A program made the translations under genes and the position numbers. A DNA stretch of 53,130 nucleotides, from NCBI GenBank assembly GCA_003280915.1, contig QCDL01000008.1, positions 1-53,130 of the forward strand, in the 5' to 3' direction. This document shows positions 10,065 to 20,509 of this stretch, piece by piece. The DNA is from Prochlorococcus sp. AG-355-I04. Its GTDB lineage: Bacteria > Cyanobacteriota > Cyanobacteriia > PCC-6307 > Cyanobiaceae. Under the pieces are notes generated by a model. It saw only the letters and a program-made list of their open reading frames with translations. It did no database searches and had not been told where the DNA came from. How positions within the stretch are numbered: position 1 is the first letter of the stretch; the number at the start of each line of letters is the position of its first letter.

Positions 10065-10433
10065 TTATTTATAAACAATTTGCTTCGACTTTCTCTTAGA
10101 GACCTTAAATAACCTATTAAATGCACCTATCATTAAAATAAAAGCGGTAAAATAAGATACAAAAATAAAAATCACCAAAAATATTTCATAGATATATGAA
10201 AAGAGATCCATCAATAATACAAATGATTTAATAAATGTCGAAGGTAGATTTTGTAATAGCAAATTTTTATTAGGAATTAAATAATTTAAATAAACTAATA
10301 AAACACTCAAAATAAACAAAAAGAAAGATTCAGTAAATAGTCTTCTTTTAGATTTTCTTCTTAAATTTAATTTTTTTTTAAAAATATATTTATCAGGTTT
10401 AATATTCAAATTTGGTATTTTTAAATCTGCCAT
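10065..10433 (-). CDS. Hypothetical membrane protein, two helices (122 aa)
   Basis: Not recognised. A very basic N-terminal third (residues 1-33, KKKLNLRRKSKRR) is followed by two hydrophobic segments, about residues 34-52 and 76-105, and a basic C-terminus. It converges with the 53-aa gene two bases away. The start is ATG at 10433. Charge distribution predicts both termini cytoplasmic. The frame is long for this AT-rich background, so it is probably real. Confidence 0.6.
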   Translation of the reverse strand: MADLKIPNLNIKPDKYIFKKKLNLRRKSKRRLFTESFFLFILSVLLVYLNYLIPNKNLLLQNLPSTFIKSFVLLMDLFSYIYEIFLVIFIFVSYFTAFILMIGAFNRLFKVSKRKSKQIVYK

Positions 10434-10521
10434 AAATCAAAGCTCAAAGAAAAAATTTGAATAAATTTGAAAAGAAATTAACCTATAGTATCGTGTGTGT
10501 ATTTAAGATGCTAATTGCTCT

Positions 10522-11112
10522 TTATTCAGGATTCGTTAGTTCTTTTTTTTCTATATTTTCAAAAGGACTATAAAAATAAATAAAAGGTGAAGATAATAGA
10601 ATTAAAGAGCAAATTGCAAAAAACGGAGCAATAAAGAAATTAAAGAATTTAACTTTTTTATTTAACCCAAATTTTAATTTTTTTGAAATTTTAGTAAATG
10701 TATCTGTTTTTTTTATTCTTACTTTTGGCGATTCATTTAACTGATCAAAACAATTTATGGTATCGGAAAGCAATGAATTACCAATCTTTAGAACTAAAGG
10801 CTTTACATTTGCTTTAGAGCTCTTGAGAACAATATTATGTATGTGGAGATTATCGGCTTTTATATCGATTAATTTAGACTCATATATTGGAATTTCGTTT
10901 TTGATTAAAAGATTTGAATAAATATAAAAAGCATCCATAATAGGCCCTAAATGTTCAATTTTGCCTTCAATAAGTGGTTTATCAACTATGGTTAATTTCC
11001 ATTGAGAAATTATAGATATTTGATCTTTATTTTCATTATTGGAATAATCTGGCAATCCGATTATTTCGAGACTTACTGAAGATTGATGAAATGACAATTT
11101 ATTTTGCATCAT
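10522..11112 (-). CDS. DUF4335-like cyanobacterial protein (196 aa)
   Basis: Probable member of DUF4335, a cyanobacterial family of unknown function. The N-terminal two thirds is a soluble domain with SVSLEIIGLPDY near residues 13-24 and a GKIEHLGPIMDAFYIYSNLL helix. A strongly basic stretch (residues 130-155) precedes one hydrophobic helix near residues 157-183. The protein is shorter than freshwater homologues, as I remember them. It follows the DUF3038 gene with a one-base gap. I recall these two families as neighbours in other cyanobacteria, which supports both calls. Confidence 0.55.
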   Translation of the reverse strand: MMQNKLSFHQSSVSLEIIGLPDYSNNENKDQISIISQWKLTIVDKPLIEGKIEHLGPIMDAFYIYSNLLIKNEIPIYESKLIDIKADNLHIHNIVLKSSKANVKPLVLKIGNSLLSDTINCFDQLNESPKVRIKKTDTFTKISKKLKFGLNKKVKFFNFFIAPFFAICSLILLSSPFIYFYSPFENIEKKELTNPE

Positions 11113-11113
11113 A

Positions 11114-11638
11114 TTAAAAATCGTATAAAAATTTCTTCAACTTTTGATAACCCTTATTTGAAATACAAAAAGATAAAATAAGCAAAGATTTTATTATAAT
11201 CTCACCATTTTCAGCTTGATTTAAAAGCTTTTTCACTCTCATACTATCTACATTAAATCTCTCTTTAATCAACTCAATAAATCTATTATTAAAATCATTC
11301 CAAATAATTGAATTCTCTTTAATATCTTCTTTAGATTTCAATATCTCTCTGATATAAGGATATAAATATTTGGACATTTCAACAGTGATTTTAATTAAGG
11401 CATCGAATTCGTCTACTTTAATATTATTGTTAACATAAGATTTTCTCAATGGATTATTATTCCTTAATTTCCAAATAGTAATTTTATTTGGCAGAATATG
11501 ATTTAAATCAAGTCTATTTGATAAAGCGTAAAGGGATTGAATACCATTTAAATCAATAGTTTCTAGGATTAATAATAATAAATCAAGCTTTTCTATAGAT
11601 TGTCTTGATACTTGATTTCCCTTAGTTAAATCTGTAAT
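11114..11638 (-). CDS. DUF3038 protein with non-standard or disrupted start
   Basis: The reading frame extends well upstream of the first conventional start (TTG at 11449) to a stop at 11648-11650. The upstream part contains SIEKLDLLLLILETIDLNG, the hallmark N-terminal helix of DUF3038, so the gene must start near 11640. No ATG, GTG or TTG occurs there. I place the start at an ATT (11638), but removing the single base at 11646 would create an ATG leading straight into the frame (MRTITDLTKG). Full length is about 175 aa, near normal for the family. The DUF2949 stop, 40 bases away, limits how far upstream the start can be. Function unknown. Confidence 0.65.
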   Translation of the reverse strand: MTDLTKGNQVSRQSIEKLDLLLLILETIDLNGIQSLYALSNRLDLNHILPNKITIWKLRNNNPLRKSYVNNNIKVDEFDALIKITVEMSKYLYPYIREILKSKEDIKENSIIWNDFNNRFIELIKERFNVDSMRVKKLLNQAENGEIIIKSLLILSFCISNKGYQKLKKFLYDF

Positions 11639-11677
11639 TGTTCTCGATTAAAATATAGGAAAATTATAACAGAATTA

Positions 11678-11875
11678 TTAATCCATTTTTTGAAATAAAA
11701 ATGAATATAACTTATCTAGTTCTTCAATAGTTAGCATTCCAAAACTCCATAATAATATTGGTAATGGAGTGTTATTTTTTATAGATAATTTAATACCAAG
11801 TTCAATAGTAGATTCATCTAAACCTAATACATTAAATAAATAATTTATCATTTCTCTAGTTAAATAATTATTCAT
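11678..11875 (-). CDS. DUF2949 protein (65 aa)
   Basis: Small soluble cyanobacterial protein of unknown function. The family pattern is clear: an N-terminal helix (TREMINYLFNVLGLDESTIELG) and then the signature LPILLWSFGMLTIEELDKLYSFL, which matches the DUF2949 LP-LW-GL-QL core. It lies five bases downstream of the UbiH-like gene and 40 bases upstream of DUF3038, within a tightly packed minus-strand unit. Start ATG at 11875. Confidence 0.75.
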   Translation of the reverse strand: MNNYLTREMINYLFNVLGLDESTIELGIKLSIKNNTPLPILLWSFGMLTIEELDKLYSFLFQKMD

Positions 11876-11880
11876 GAATT

Positions 11881-13035
11881 CTATTTAATACTTGAGTAAA
11901 TTAGAGATTTAGTCATTTGATTAAGGACTAATTTTCTTGTAAAAAGAAATTTATTTAAAAGTAAAAATGAAAATTTCCTTATCGGAAATAAAAAAACGTT
12001 TCGATTAGCAAAAATTGATATCAACGAGTCAGTTATAAAAATAGTGACAACAATATCTAAAATTCTGCTTGAAAAATACTTAAATTTAAATAATATCAAT
12101 TGCAATTTAGTAATAGCAGTATTTTTATTAAAAAGATCATAAATAGTATTAACATCTCTCCAGCAAGTATTTAGACCCTGACCACCAACAGGATGAAATG
12201 TATGAAATGCATCCCCTACAAAAACTAATTTTTTAAAATTTAAAACTGGTAAATTTAAGGATAATGAAACAGGAAAAATATTAAATTCGCCAATTATTTG
12301 GTCCAACTTAAATTCATTAGGCAAGATTGTAGATAAATTATCCATCAAAAAATTCTTGTCAGAATTCAACCTTTCAATTGCCTTTAATGTACTGGAAGTC
12401 CAAATTACTTGATATAAGTTTTTTTCTAAAGGTAATAATGCAAGTGGTCCTTCTTTTCTAAAAATTTCATAAGCTCGTTTTTCGCAATGACCTCTAAGAG
12501 AAACTTTAAAAGTTAAACAAGATTGACTATACGATTTTTTTATATCAAAAAAATCTATGGATTTTTTATCAAGTGAGTTTGCTCCTGTTGACAAGAATTG
12601 ATAGTCAAATAATATTTTTTTACGTAACAATCTCTGTGGTGTTATAAAAAAAATATTTTCATTATTGTCAATCTCTTGAAAAAATACATTCATGAGATCC
12701 GAATGTTTAACTACCCAGCCAATATTATCGGCAGAACTTATATCATCATCTAAGTCAGAAGTTGATAAATTGGTGAAAGCAGAAGTTACGCTATCAGAAA
12801 TTGAAAGGGTATCAAAGCCAAATAAAAATGGTTCTAATTTTTCCCAAAGTTTGAATTTAGTTAAGATTTTTCTTGTTGAGTGAGTAATTGCATAGGTTTT
12901 ATCTTTACCAATTAATCTATCTTTTGTTAATAAATCAGTTAAAAAAATATTGCAATCAAATTTTGAAAGTGCAATTGAAAGTAATAAACCTGTGGGACCT
13001 GATCCAACAATTTTAAAATTCAATTTATTTTTCAT
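11881..13035 (-). CDS. UbiH/VisC-type FAD-dependent monooxygenase
   Basis: Flavoprotein hydroxylase of the UbiH/UbiF/VisC group, which hydroxylate aromatic or quinone precursors using FAD, NAD(P)H and O2. The N-terminal FAD-binding GSGPTGLLLSIALSKF motif (residues 11-26) is present, as is the second FAD motif VFVGDAFHTFHPVGGQGLN near residue 270. Length 384 aa is typical. Cyanobacteria make plastoquinone by a route overlapping ubiquinone synthesis, so a quinone-ring role is plausible but is inference. Followed closely by DUF2949. The C-terminus is hydrophobic and basic, suggesting membrane association. Confidence 0.82.
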   Translation of the reverse strand: MKNKLNFKIVGSGPTGLLLSIALSKFDCNIFLTDLLTKDRLIGKDKTYAITHSTRKILTKFKLWEKLEPFLFGFDTLSISDSVTSAFTNLSTSDLDDDISSADNIGWVVKHSDLMNVFFQEIDNNENIFFITPQRLLRKKILFDYQFLSTGANSLDKKSIDFFDIKKSYSQSCLTFKVSLRGHCEKRAYEIFRKEGPLALLPLEKNLYQVIWTSSTLKAIERLNSDKNFLMDNLSTILPNEFKLDQIIGEFNIFPVSLSLNLPVLNFKKLVFVGDAFHTFHPVGGQGLNTCWRDVNTIYDLFNKNTAITKLQLILFKFKYFSSRILDIVVTIFITDSLISIFANRNVFLFPIRKFSFLLLNKFLFTRKLVLNQMTKSLIYSSIK

Positions 13036-13054
13036 TGTTTTATATAGGCATCAA

Positions 13055-13696
13055 CTATCTATTCAGATAAATATAGCAAATTTCCTCAAATGCTGGTCTT
13101 AATAAATAGGGGTACTCACCAACCCATAAGTTAATTTCAGGAAGCCAAGCATCGGTCAAATAAAAATCTCTGTCAAAATTACGGTTATTAGATGTTACTA
13201 AACATCTAATACTCGAACCAACCCTAATTTGACTGTGCTTATTTTCCATAGGAAAACTTAATTTTTCCAAATAACCATCTTCATCTTCTAATTCAAGTAC
13301 TAACCAAGTCCTTTTGTTTTCGACAACTTCTAATCGACCTTGCCTATTAGATTGTTCTCTTGAACTTTCAATCTTTTCTGTTTTATAAATATCTGATACA
13401 TATCCATCAAATATAGAAAAAAATTTATATTTTCTTAATTGCAAGTTTTTTCTACTTGATTCAAGAATAGGGCCCCAGATGATATACAAAAAGAAACCTA
13501 CACATAGGAATAACCAGAAATTATTAGTTTGATCTCCAGTCGAACTAATAATTAATGAGATAAATCCACCAATTGAAGAAACTATTACTCTTTGAAGAAT
13601 TTTTCTAGGATTCCCTAACGCATACTTAAATTGACTTCCGGTACCAACTGCAGGAATAAGTTTTGAAATTTGACTTGAATTAATTGGAATTATCAT
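13055..13696 (-). CDS. Conserved cyanobacterial membrane protein (213 aa)
   Basis: I recognise the overall form from other cyanobacteria but not its function. Residues 1-35 are soluble, including SKLIPAVGTGSQFKYALGNP. Two adjacent hydrophobic helices cover about residues 36-78. A long C-terminal soluble domain has beta-strand character (RTWLVLELEDEDGYLEKLSF, IRCLVTSNNRNFDRDFYLTD). It lies one base from dapB on the same strand and 19 bases upstream of the monooxygenase. Some database entries may carry a phosphate-transporter name; nothing in this sequence supports that. Confidence 0.65.
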   Translation of the reverse strand: MIIPINSSQISKLIPAVGTGSQFKYALGNPRKILQRVIVSSIGGFISLIISSTGDQTNNFWLFLCVGFFLYIIWGPILESSRKNLQLRKYKFFSIFDGYVSDIYKTEKIESSREQSNRQGRLEVVENKRTWLVLELEDEDGYLEKLSFPMENKHSQIRVGSSIRCLVTSNNRNFDRDFYLTDAWLPEINLWVGEYPYLLRPAFEEICYIYLNR

Positions 13697-13697
13697 T

Positions 13698-14546
13698 TTA
13701 AAATATCAATTTTTCAAGTCCGTAAACTAAAGTTTCATAATTACCAATTTTATTAATTGCCTGTAAAACTCCTGGCATATATGCCTTTCTATCAATAGTG
13801 TCATGTTTAATTGTGTAAGTTTCACCTGGTGATCCCATAATTACTAACTGATGAGCGAGTAATCCTGGTAATCGTACAGAATGTATATTGATTCCTGAAT
13901 CTCTGAGCCCGCCGCGTGCACCTTTCAATGACTCAGACTCTTTTACTAAACTCTGATTAAATTTCTTTGGATATTCTTCAATCATTTCTGCAGTTTTTAT
14001 ACACGTCCCACTAGGAGAATCAGCTTTTTGATTATGATGCATCTCAATTAATTCAATATTGTCGTAAAACCTTGCAGCTACAGATGCAGCTTGCTGAAGA
14101 AGAACCATTCCTACTGAAAAATTAGGAATTATTGCACAACCAACCGATGCTTTCTTAGCAAAAACAGACAAATCTTGTATTTGCGAAGGGCTAAGACCTG
14201 TAGTTCCTACAACTGGTGATACACCATATGCAATAGCTGATCTGGTATTTTCATATACAGAATCAGGATGAGTAAAATCAACCAGTACAGGTTTGATATT
14301 TTCGTTTCTATAATTTTGACTAACAGAACATAAAGTTCCTTCAAAATCATTAGAAACAAAAACATCACAATCTTTTACCTTCAATAATTCAGAAATATTT
14401 AAACCATTATTCTTTTCGTTTATGTCGATTGCTGCAACAAGTTCACAATTTTTAGAATTTAATACAGTATTAACAACTTCACTACCCATTCTGCCTAAAG
14501 CTCCGGATACTAGTACTGGTATTGGTTTTTTGGAATTTTTAATCAT
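13698..14546 (-). CDS. dapB: 4-hydroxy-tetrahydrodipicolinate reductase
   Basis: NAD(P)H-dependent enzyme of lysine and diaminopimelate synthesis, supplying peptidoglycan. The N-terminal Rossmann motif [10 protein letters not shown] (about residues 15-24) is followed by the VDFTHPDS segment, the GTTGLS nucleotide-contact loop and the catalytic/substrate motif [14 protein letters not shown]. Length 282 aa is normal. The start is ATG at 14546, facing chlH across a 103-base divergent region. It is followed with a one-base gap by a conserved membrane-protein gene, so the two probably share a transcript. Confidence 0.94.
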   Translation of the reverse strand: MIKNSKKPIPVLVSGALGRMGSEVVNTVLNSKNCELVAAIDINEKNNGLNISELLKVKDCDVFVSNDFEGTLCSVSQNYRNENIKPVLVDFTHPDSVYENTRSAIAYGVSPVVGTTGLSPSQIQDLSVFAKKASVGCAIIPNFSVGMVLLQQAASVAARFYDNIELIEMHHNQKADSPSGTCIKTAEMIEEYPKKFNQSLVKESESLKGARGGLRDSGINIHSVRLPGLLAHQLVIMGSPGETYTIKHDTIDRKAYMPGVLQAINKIGNYETLVYGLEKLIF

Positions 14547-14649
14547 TTTTTTTAAAAAATTTTTTTTAAAGGTTGTTACACGCTATTTATATTGCACACA
14601 ATAACGTCTTTTCACTCGTAGGCTGGTAGAAATACTTAAAGAAAAATCA

Positions 14650-17600
14650 ATGTTTACGCAGGTCCGCTCAGCAAACCGCAGAGTATCTCCTGTCGAGGAT
14701 AACAAACACAAAGTTGTAATAAAAGCAGTTTATGTTGTCCTTGAGCCACAATACCAAAATTCCTTAACAGAAGCTGCAAAGTCAATAAATAAGATGAATG
14801 GGCCAATAGGTATAGACCTTAGCGGCTATCTTATCGAAGAACTTAGGAATGATAGTAATTTTGAAGATTTTAAAGAAGATATAGCTAATGCAGATATATT
14901 CGTTGCTTCTCTTATATTTATTGAAGACCTAGCTCAAAAAGTTGTTGATGCAGTATCTCCATTTAAGGACAAACTTAAAGCATCAATTGTTTTCCCCTCC
15001 ATGCCAGAGGTAATGAGGTTAAATAAGCTAGGTTCATTTAGTATGGCCCAACTTGGTCAATCTAAAAGTATTATTGGAGATTTAATAAAAAAGAAAAAAG
15101 AATCTGATGGAGCCAGCTTCCAAGATTCAATGTTGAAGTTATTAAATACACTACCTTCGATACTTAAATACCTACCAGTAGAAAAAGCTCAAGATGCTAG
15201 AACATTTATTCTAAGTTTTCAGTACTGGTTAGGTGGTACCACTGAGAACCTAAAAAACTTCTTGTTAATGATATCTGAAAAGTACGCTGTTTCAGAAATC
15301 ATAAAAGATCAAATTGAAGAATTCAAAATTCAAGACCCTGAAACATTCCCAGATTTAGGAATTTGGCATCCTCTTGCTCCTTGCATGTTTGAAAGTCTTA
15401 AAGAATATCAAAATTGGGAAAATAACAGGAAAGATATAAATCCTAAAGATGACAAAACCCCAACAATAGGCTTAGTGCTTCAAAGGAGTCATATCGTTAC
15501 GGGAGATGATGCTCATTACGTTGCTGTTATTCAAGAATTGGAATATAGAGGGGCGAGAGTACTACCTATCTTTTGTGGAGGTCTAGATTTTTCTAAACCA
15601 GTTAATGAATTTTATTATGATTCCATAAATAAAGATCAACCTATAGTAGATGGAGTTGTATCTCTAACAGGATTTGCACTAGTTGGTGGGCCAGCAAGAC
15701 AAGATCATCCTAAAGCTATTGAAGCTTTAAAAAGGTTAAACAGACCCTATATGGTTGCACTTCCATTAGTTTTCCAAACCACACAAGAATGGGAAGATAG
15801 TGATTTAGGTTTACACCCTGTTCAGGTAGCACTACAAATTGCAATTCCAGAGCTTGATGGTGCTATCGAACCTATTATTCTCTCAGGTCGTGATGATGCT
15901 ACAGGTAAGGCGCATACTCTCCAAGATCGAGTTGATGTAATAGCTGAAAGAGCAATAAAATGGTCAACTTTAAGAGTCAAACAAAGAAAGGATAAGAAAT
16001 TAGCCATCACAGTATTTAGTTTTCCACCAGACAAAGGAAATGTTGGTACAGCAGCATACTTGAATGTTTTTGGTTCAATTTATAGAGTACTTCTTGAAAT
16101 GAAATCAAAAGGATATCAAATAGATGAACTTCCAAATAATTCAAAAGAATTAATGGAAAAAGTAATTAACAACCCTGAGGCGATGGATGGCTCTCCAGAG
16201 TTAAATATTGCTCATAAAATGTCAGTTAAAGAATACGAAGAGTTCACACCATATTCTCAAAGACTTGAAGAGAATTGGGGTAAACCTCCTGGAAACCTCA
16301 ATAGTGACGGACAAAATCTTCTTATTTATGGAAAACATTTTGGAAATGTTTTTATAGGTGTTCAACCTACATTCGGTTATGAAGGTGATCCAATGAGGCT
16401 ACTTTATTCAAGAAGTGCTAGTCCTCATCATGGTTTTGCAGCTTATTACACCTATGTAGAAAAAATCTGGGGAGCTGATGCTGTTCTTCATTTTGGAACT
16501 CATGGATCACTTGAATTTATGCCTGGTAAACAGATGGGCATGAGTGAAACTTGCTATCCGGATTCTCTCATTGGATCATTGCCTAATTTATATTACTATG
16601 CTGCGAATAATCCATCTGAAGCAACAATTGCTAAGAGAAGAGGATACGCTTCAACTATTAGTTATCTCACTCCTCCAGCGGAAAATGCAGGACTCTACAA
16701 AGGACTTAAAGAACTAAGTGAACTCGTTGGTTCTTATCAACAATTAAGAGAAAATAGCAGGGGTATTCAAATCGTTAATGCAATAGTTGAAACTTCTAAA
16801 CAATGTAATCTAGACAAGGATGTTGAGCTCCCTTTAAAAGATGTAGAGGAACTCTCAATAGATGAAAGAGATTTATTTGTTGGGAATGTCTATAAACAGT
16901 TGATGGAAATTGAAAGTAGATTATTACCTTGCGGTCTTCATACTATTGGAGAAGCCCCAACAGCAGAAGAAGCTGTTGCAACACTTGTAAATATTGCATC
17001 ATTAGAGAGAGAGCAAGAGGGATTAAGATCTCTTCCTGGATTGCTAGCTGAATCCATGGGTCTAACTATTGAACAAATTTATGATGGTAATAATAAAGGT
17101 GAACTCAAATTTGTAGAGCTAAATGAAAAAATCATAAAGACAGCAAGAGAGTCTATTTTTGCGATGGTCAACTCTTTAAAAATTGTTGATGGCAGAGTTT
17201 ATTTAGAAAAATCACTTCTTTCCAAATTGTTTGACTTTCTTAAAGTATTTGGCTTGAATTTACCTACCCCTTGGCTAAGGGTTTGTAACTTAAATGGATT
17301 TAAGGAAGTTAACCAGAAGGATTTAAATAAATTATTTGATTACTTACTTTTCTGCTTGGAACAGGTCTGTGCTGATAAAGAAATGGATAGCCTCATTAAA
17401 GCATTAGATGGAAATTATGTTTTACCTGGACCAGGTGGGGACCCTATAAGAAATCCAGGTGTTTTACCCAGTGGTAAAAATATCCATGCACTTGATCCAC
17501 AATCAATCCCTACTACAGCAGCCGTATCTGCTGCAAAGTCAGTAGTTGACAAATTAATTGAAAGACAAAAAGAAGAGCAAGGAACTTGGCCTGAAACAAT

Positions 17601-18660
17601 TGCTTGTGTTTTATGGGGTACTGATAACATCAAAACTTATGGAGAATCACTTGCCCAAATCTTATGGTTTGTCGGTGTAAAACCAAAACCAGATTCTGTT
17701 GGAAGAATCAACAAATTAGAATTAATCCCTTTAGAAGAATTAGGTAGGCCAAGAATAGATGTAGTCGTTAACTGCTCAGGAGTTTTTAGAGATCTATTTA
17801 TAAATCAGATGGCATTAATAGATCAGGCAGTCAAATTAGCGGCTGAGGCTGATGAACCACTGGAATCTAATTTTGTAAGGAAACATTCACTAGAACAAGC
17901 AGAAAAAGAGGGTACCTCCATCAGAGAAGCTTCAGCTAGAGTATTCTCTAACGCAAGTGGAAGCTACAGTTCAAATGTTAATTTAGCTGTAGAAAACTCA
18001 ACTTGGGAGGAAGAAAATGAATTACAAGAAATGTATTTATCACGCAAAACATATGCTTTTAATGCTGATAATCCAGGGGAGATGAATCAAAAAAGAGAGG
18101 TATTTGAGTCAGTAATGAAAACAGCAGATGTTACATTTCAAAACCTTGATTCTTCAGAGATTTCATTAACAGATGTAAGTCATTATTTTGATTCAGATCC
18201 AACAAAATTGATTAAGACACTTAGAGATGACGGAAAAGAACCAAGTAGCTATATAGCAGACACTACTACTTCTAATGCTCAAGTTAGAACACTTGGAGAA
18301 ACCATCAGATTAGACTCAAGGACAAAACTTTTAAATCCTAAGTGGTATGAAGGTATGCTTAAATCTGGTTATGAAGGAGTTAGAGAACTTTCTAACAGAC
18401 TTAATTACACTCTTGGTTGGAGTGCGACAAGTGGTCAAGTAGATAATTTTGTATATGAAGAAACTAATGAAACATTTATAAATGACGAAGAGATGAGGAA
18501 AAGATTAATGGATCTTAATCCTAATAGTTTCAGAAGAATTGTTGGAACTTTGCTAGAAGTTAATGGTAGGGGATATTGGGATACATCAGATGAGAATATT
18601 GAACAGTTGAAAGAACTTTACCAAGAGGTAGAGGATAAAATTGAAGGAGTTAAAGAATAA
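14650..18660 (+). CDS. chlH: Magnesium chelatase subunit H
   Basis: Large porphyrin-binding subunit of Mg-chelatase. With ChlI and ChlD it inserts Mg2+ into protoporphyrin IX, the first committed step to chlorophyll. At 1336 aa it is full length for cyanobacterial ChlH. It has the CobN/BchH-type core with [20 protein letters not shown], the [17 protein letters not shown] block and [18 protein letters not shown] near residue 930. The start ATG at 14650 begins [12 protein letters not shown]. It ends eight bases from the convergent folP. Its presence with acsF marks a chlorophyll-producing organism. ChlI and ChlD are not in this window. Confidence 0.97.
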   Translation: MFTQVRSANRRVSPVEDNKHKVVIKAVYVVLEPQYQNSLTEAAKSINKMNGPIGIDLSGYLIEELRNDSNFEDFKEDIANADIFVASLIFIEDLAQKVVDAVSPFKDKLKASIVFPSMPEVMRLNKLGSFSMAQLGQSKSIIGDLIKKKKESDGASFQDSMLKLLNTLPSILKYLPVEKAQDARTFILSFQYWLGGTTENLKNFLLMISEKYAVSEIIKDQIEEFKIQDPETFPDLGIWHPLAPCMFESLKEYQNWENNRKDINPKDDKTPTIGLVLQRSHIVTGDDAHYVAVIQELEYRGARVLPIFCGGLDFSKPVNEFYYDSINKDQPIVDGVVSLTGFALVGGPARQDHPKAIEALKRLNRPYMVALPLVFQTTQEWEDSDLGLHPVQVALQIAIPELDGAIEPIILSGRDDATGKAHTLQDRVDVIAERAIKWSTLRVKQRKDKKLAITVFSFPPDKGNVGTAAYLNVFGSIYRVLLEMKSKGYQIDELPNNSKELMEKVINNPEAMDGSPELNIAHKMSVKEYEEFTPYSQRLEENWGKPPGNLNSDGQNLLIYGKHFGNVFIGVQPTFGYEGDPMRLLYSRSASPHHGFAAYYTYVEKIWGADAVLHFGTHGSLEFMPGKQMGMSETCYPDSLIGSLPNLYYYAANNPSEATIAKRRGYASTISYLTPPAENAGLYKGLKELSELVGSYQQLRENSRGIQIVNAIVETSKQCNLDKDVELPLKDVEELSIDERDLFVGNVYKQLMEIESRLLPCGLHTIGEAPTAEEAVATLVNIASLEREQEGLRSLPGLLAESMGLTIEQIYDGNNKGELKFVELNEKIIKTARESIFAMVNSLKIVDGRVYLEKSLLSKLFDFLKVFGLNLPTPWLRVCNLNGFKEVNQKDLNKLFDYLLFCLEQVCADKEMDSLIKALDGNYVLPGPGGDPIRNPGVLPSGKNIHALDPQSIPTTAAVSAAKSVVDKLIERQKEEQGTWPETIACVLWGTDNIKTYGESLAQILWFVGVKPKPDSVGRINKLELIPLEELGRPRIDVVVNCSGVFRDLFINQMALIDQAVKLAAEADEPLESNFVRKHSLEQAEKEGTSIREASARVFSNASGSYSSNVNLAVENSTWEEENELQEMYLSRKTYAFNADNPGEMNQKREVFESVMKTADVTFQNLDSSEISLTDVSHYFDSDPTKLIKTLRDDGKEPSSYIADTTTSNAQVRTLGETIRLDSRTKLLNPKWYEGMLKSGYEGVRELSNRLNYTLGWSATSGQVDNFVYEETNETFINDEEMRKRLMDLNPNSFRRIVGTLLEVNGRGYWDTSDENIEQLKELYQEVEDKIEGVKE

Positions 18661-18668
18661 TAAATTTA

Positions 18669-19523
18669 TTATTTTCTGTAAATCTTATCAGCTACTTTCA
18701 GGATTTGATAATTTAGTTTGACGTTGTGAACCCTCACGATGTCAATATTAAATTGAGAACAAAGACAACTTATTGCAAGAGTTCCTATATCTCTTTCTTT
18801 GGGATTTTTCTCATTCAAAATTTCTCCTATAAATCTCTTCCTAGATGCACCTATCAAAATTGGCAAATTCCATTTTTTAAATACATCTAAGTTTCTCAAG
18901 ATTTCCAAATTATGAATGATATCCTTTGAAAAACCAATTCCAGGATCCACTATTATATTTCTTTCAGATATATTTTTTTCTAAAGCATTTTTTATTAAAT
19001 TATCAAGCGAGAACTTAACATCACTCAATACATTCTGGTAATTAGAGAGTTGATTCATATTTTGACTATTACCACGACTATGAGTTATGACGAATGGACA
19101 GTTGAATTTTGATACAACATCCAAAATTTTTATATCTCTTCTTCCTCCCGTGACATCATTTATCCAGTTAGCACCATTTAAAAGAGCTTCGTAAGCCACT
19201 TCAGAATTAAAAGTATCAATAGAAATTAAAACATCTGGAAATTCAGATTTTATCAATTTTAGATATGGAATCAATCTTTTTATTTCTTTACTAGAGCCAA
19301 CTTCTTCAGCTCCAGGTCTCGTACTTTGAGCACCAAGATCAATAACATCAACACCATTGCTCAAGAAATGGTCTACTTGATCTATAACTTTTTTTGAGGA
19401 GTTTAATTCCCCACCATCACTAAATGAATCAGGAGTTAAATTAATAACTCCCATAATTGAAGTTTTTTGGCCCCACCCTTTTGGCCATGGATTATTCTTA
19501 TTGGTAATTTGCAATTCTCGCAA
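18669..19523 (-). CDS. folP: Dihydropteroate synthase
   Basis: Joins p-aminobenzoate to the pterin pyrophosphate in folate synthesis (the sulfonamide target). Family signatures are clear: [15 protein letters not shown] near residue 25, [26 protein letters not shown] and DPGIGFSK. Length 284 aa is normal. The start is a TTG at 19523 inside the end of tpiA (26-base overlap); another TTG at 19514 is possible, and the first ATG is too far inside the domain. The overlap implies translational coupling to tpiA. Confidence 0.94.
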   Translation of the reverse strand: MRELQITNKNNPWPKGWGQKTSIMGVINLTPDSFSDGGELNSSKKVIDQVDHFLSNGVDVIDLGAQSTRPGAEEVGSSKEIKRLIPYLKLIKSEFPDVLISIDTFNSEVAYEALLNGANWINDVTGGRRDIKILDVVSKFNCPFVITHSRGNSQNMNQLSNYQNVLSDVKFSLDNLIKNALEKNISERNIIVDPGIGFSKDIIHNLEILRNLDVFKKWNLPILIGASRKRFIGEILNEKNPKERDIGTLAISCLCSQFNIDIVRVHNVKLNYQILKVADKIYRK

Positions 19524-20223
19524 AACTAGTCGGATCTAATGAAGCCCCTCCAACTAACACCCCATCTATATCACTCATTGACATGATTTCGTCAATATTA
19601 TTAGGTTTAACAGATCCACCATATTGAATAATTAGATCATCAAAACCTATTAATTTCCTAATCAAAGAACATATCTTATTAGCGTCTTTAGCTTCACATG
19701 TTTTACCAGTGCCAATAGCCCATATTGGTTCATAAGCAACAATTAAATTAGATGGATCTGTATTTTCTAATCCTTGTTCAACCTGTCTAGTAATAACTCT
19801 ATCAGCTTCTCCTCTCTCTCTTTGTTCTAATGTTTCTCCTACACAAACTATTGGAGTAAGTCCACTGGATTGAGCAAAAACTGCTCTTTTATTAATTTGT
19901 TCATCACTTTCACTAAAATATTTCCTTGGTTCACTATGTCCAACAATTGCATATGTGACGCCATGTTCAAGAAGCATTTTTGGAGATATTTCTGCAGTAA
20001 ATGCTCCTTGATCTTCCCAATGAATATTTTGACTAGAAATTTCTAAATAATCAAAATCAGAATGCTCAGAAAAGGTTGAAATAGCTGTAAAAGGTGGAGC
20101 AATAACAATTTTACGATCGTCTCTTATATTTTTTATTAAAGGGATAAACTCTTCTAAAAAGGACCTAGCTTCAGCACAAGTCATGTGCATTTTCCAATTA
20201 CCAGCAATTACAGATTTTCTCAA
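19498..20223 (-). CDS. tpiA: Triose-phosphate isomerase
   Basis: Interconverts dihydroxyacetone phosphate and glyceraldehyde 3-phosphate in glycolysis and the Calvin cycle. The TIM-barrel catalytic residues are all visible: Lys in AGNWKMH near the N-terminus, His in [11 protein letters not shown] and Glu in [12 protein letters not shown], plus the phosphate loop GGSVKPNN and [10 protein letters not shown]. Length 241 aa is normal. ATG start at 20223. The 3' end overlaps folP by 26 bases, an unusual partnership of central carbon metabolism with folate synthesis. Confidence 0.96.
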   Translation of the reverse strand: MRKSVIAGNWKMHMTCAEARSFLEEFIPLIKNIRDDRKIVIAPPFTAISTFSEHSDFDYLEISSQNIHWEDQGAFTAEISPKMLLEHGVTYAIVGHSEPRKYFSESDEQINKRAVFAQSSGLTPIVCVGETLEQRERGEADRVITRQVEQGLENTDPSNLIVAYEPIWAIGTGKTCEAKDANKICSLIRKLIGFDDLIIQYGGSVKPNNIDEIMSMSDIDGVLVGGASLDPTSFARIANYQ

Positions 20224-20275
20224 AATACTATCTCCAAGAAAAATATATTAATACAAAGTGAGTTGAATAAGCTAT

Positions 20276-20452
20276 CTATTCAAAAATTAATTCATTTTTT
20301 AGAAATATTACTTTATCTCCCTTGATCAACTTCCTTCCTCTCCTAGTCTCTATTACACCATTAACCTGAACAGATCCGGATTTAATAATAATTTTTGCTT
20401 CTCCACCAGAAGATACCAAATTTTTCCATTTTAAGAATTGATCCAATTTCAT
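20276..20452 (-). CDS. Small S4-domain RNA-binding protein (58 aa)
   Basis: A stand-alone S4 RNA-binding domain, similar to YbcJ/YaaA-type proteins that contact rRNA or tRNA. The characteristic layout is present: MKLDQFLKW, then LVSSGGEAKIIIKSGSVQV, then NG followed by a basic cluster TRRGRKLIKGD and a final beta strand. It is only 58 aa. ATG start at 20452. It is upstream of tpiA on the same strand with a 52-base gap, and divergent from the ABC exporter, 57 bases away. Confidence 0.78.
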   Translation of the reverse strand: MKLDQFLKWKNLVSSGGEAKIIIKSGSVQVNGVIETRRGRKLIKGDKVIFLKNELIFE

Positions 20453-20509
20453 TGTTTTTAAATATAAAGATATTGATAAAGTAGGATAATCAATTAAATA
20501 TATATTATC

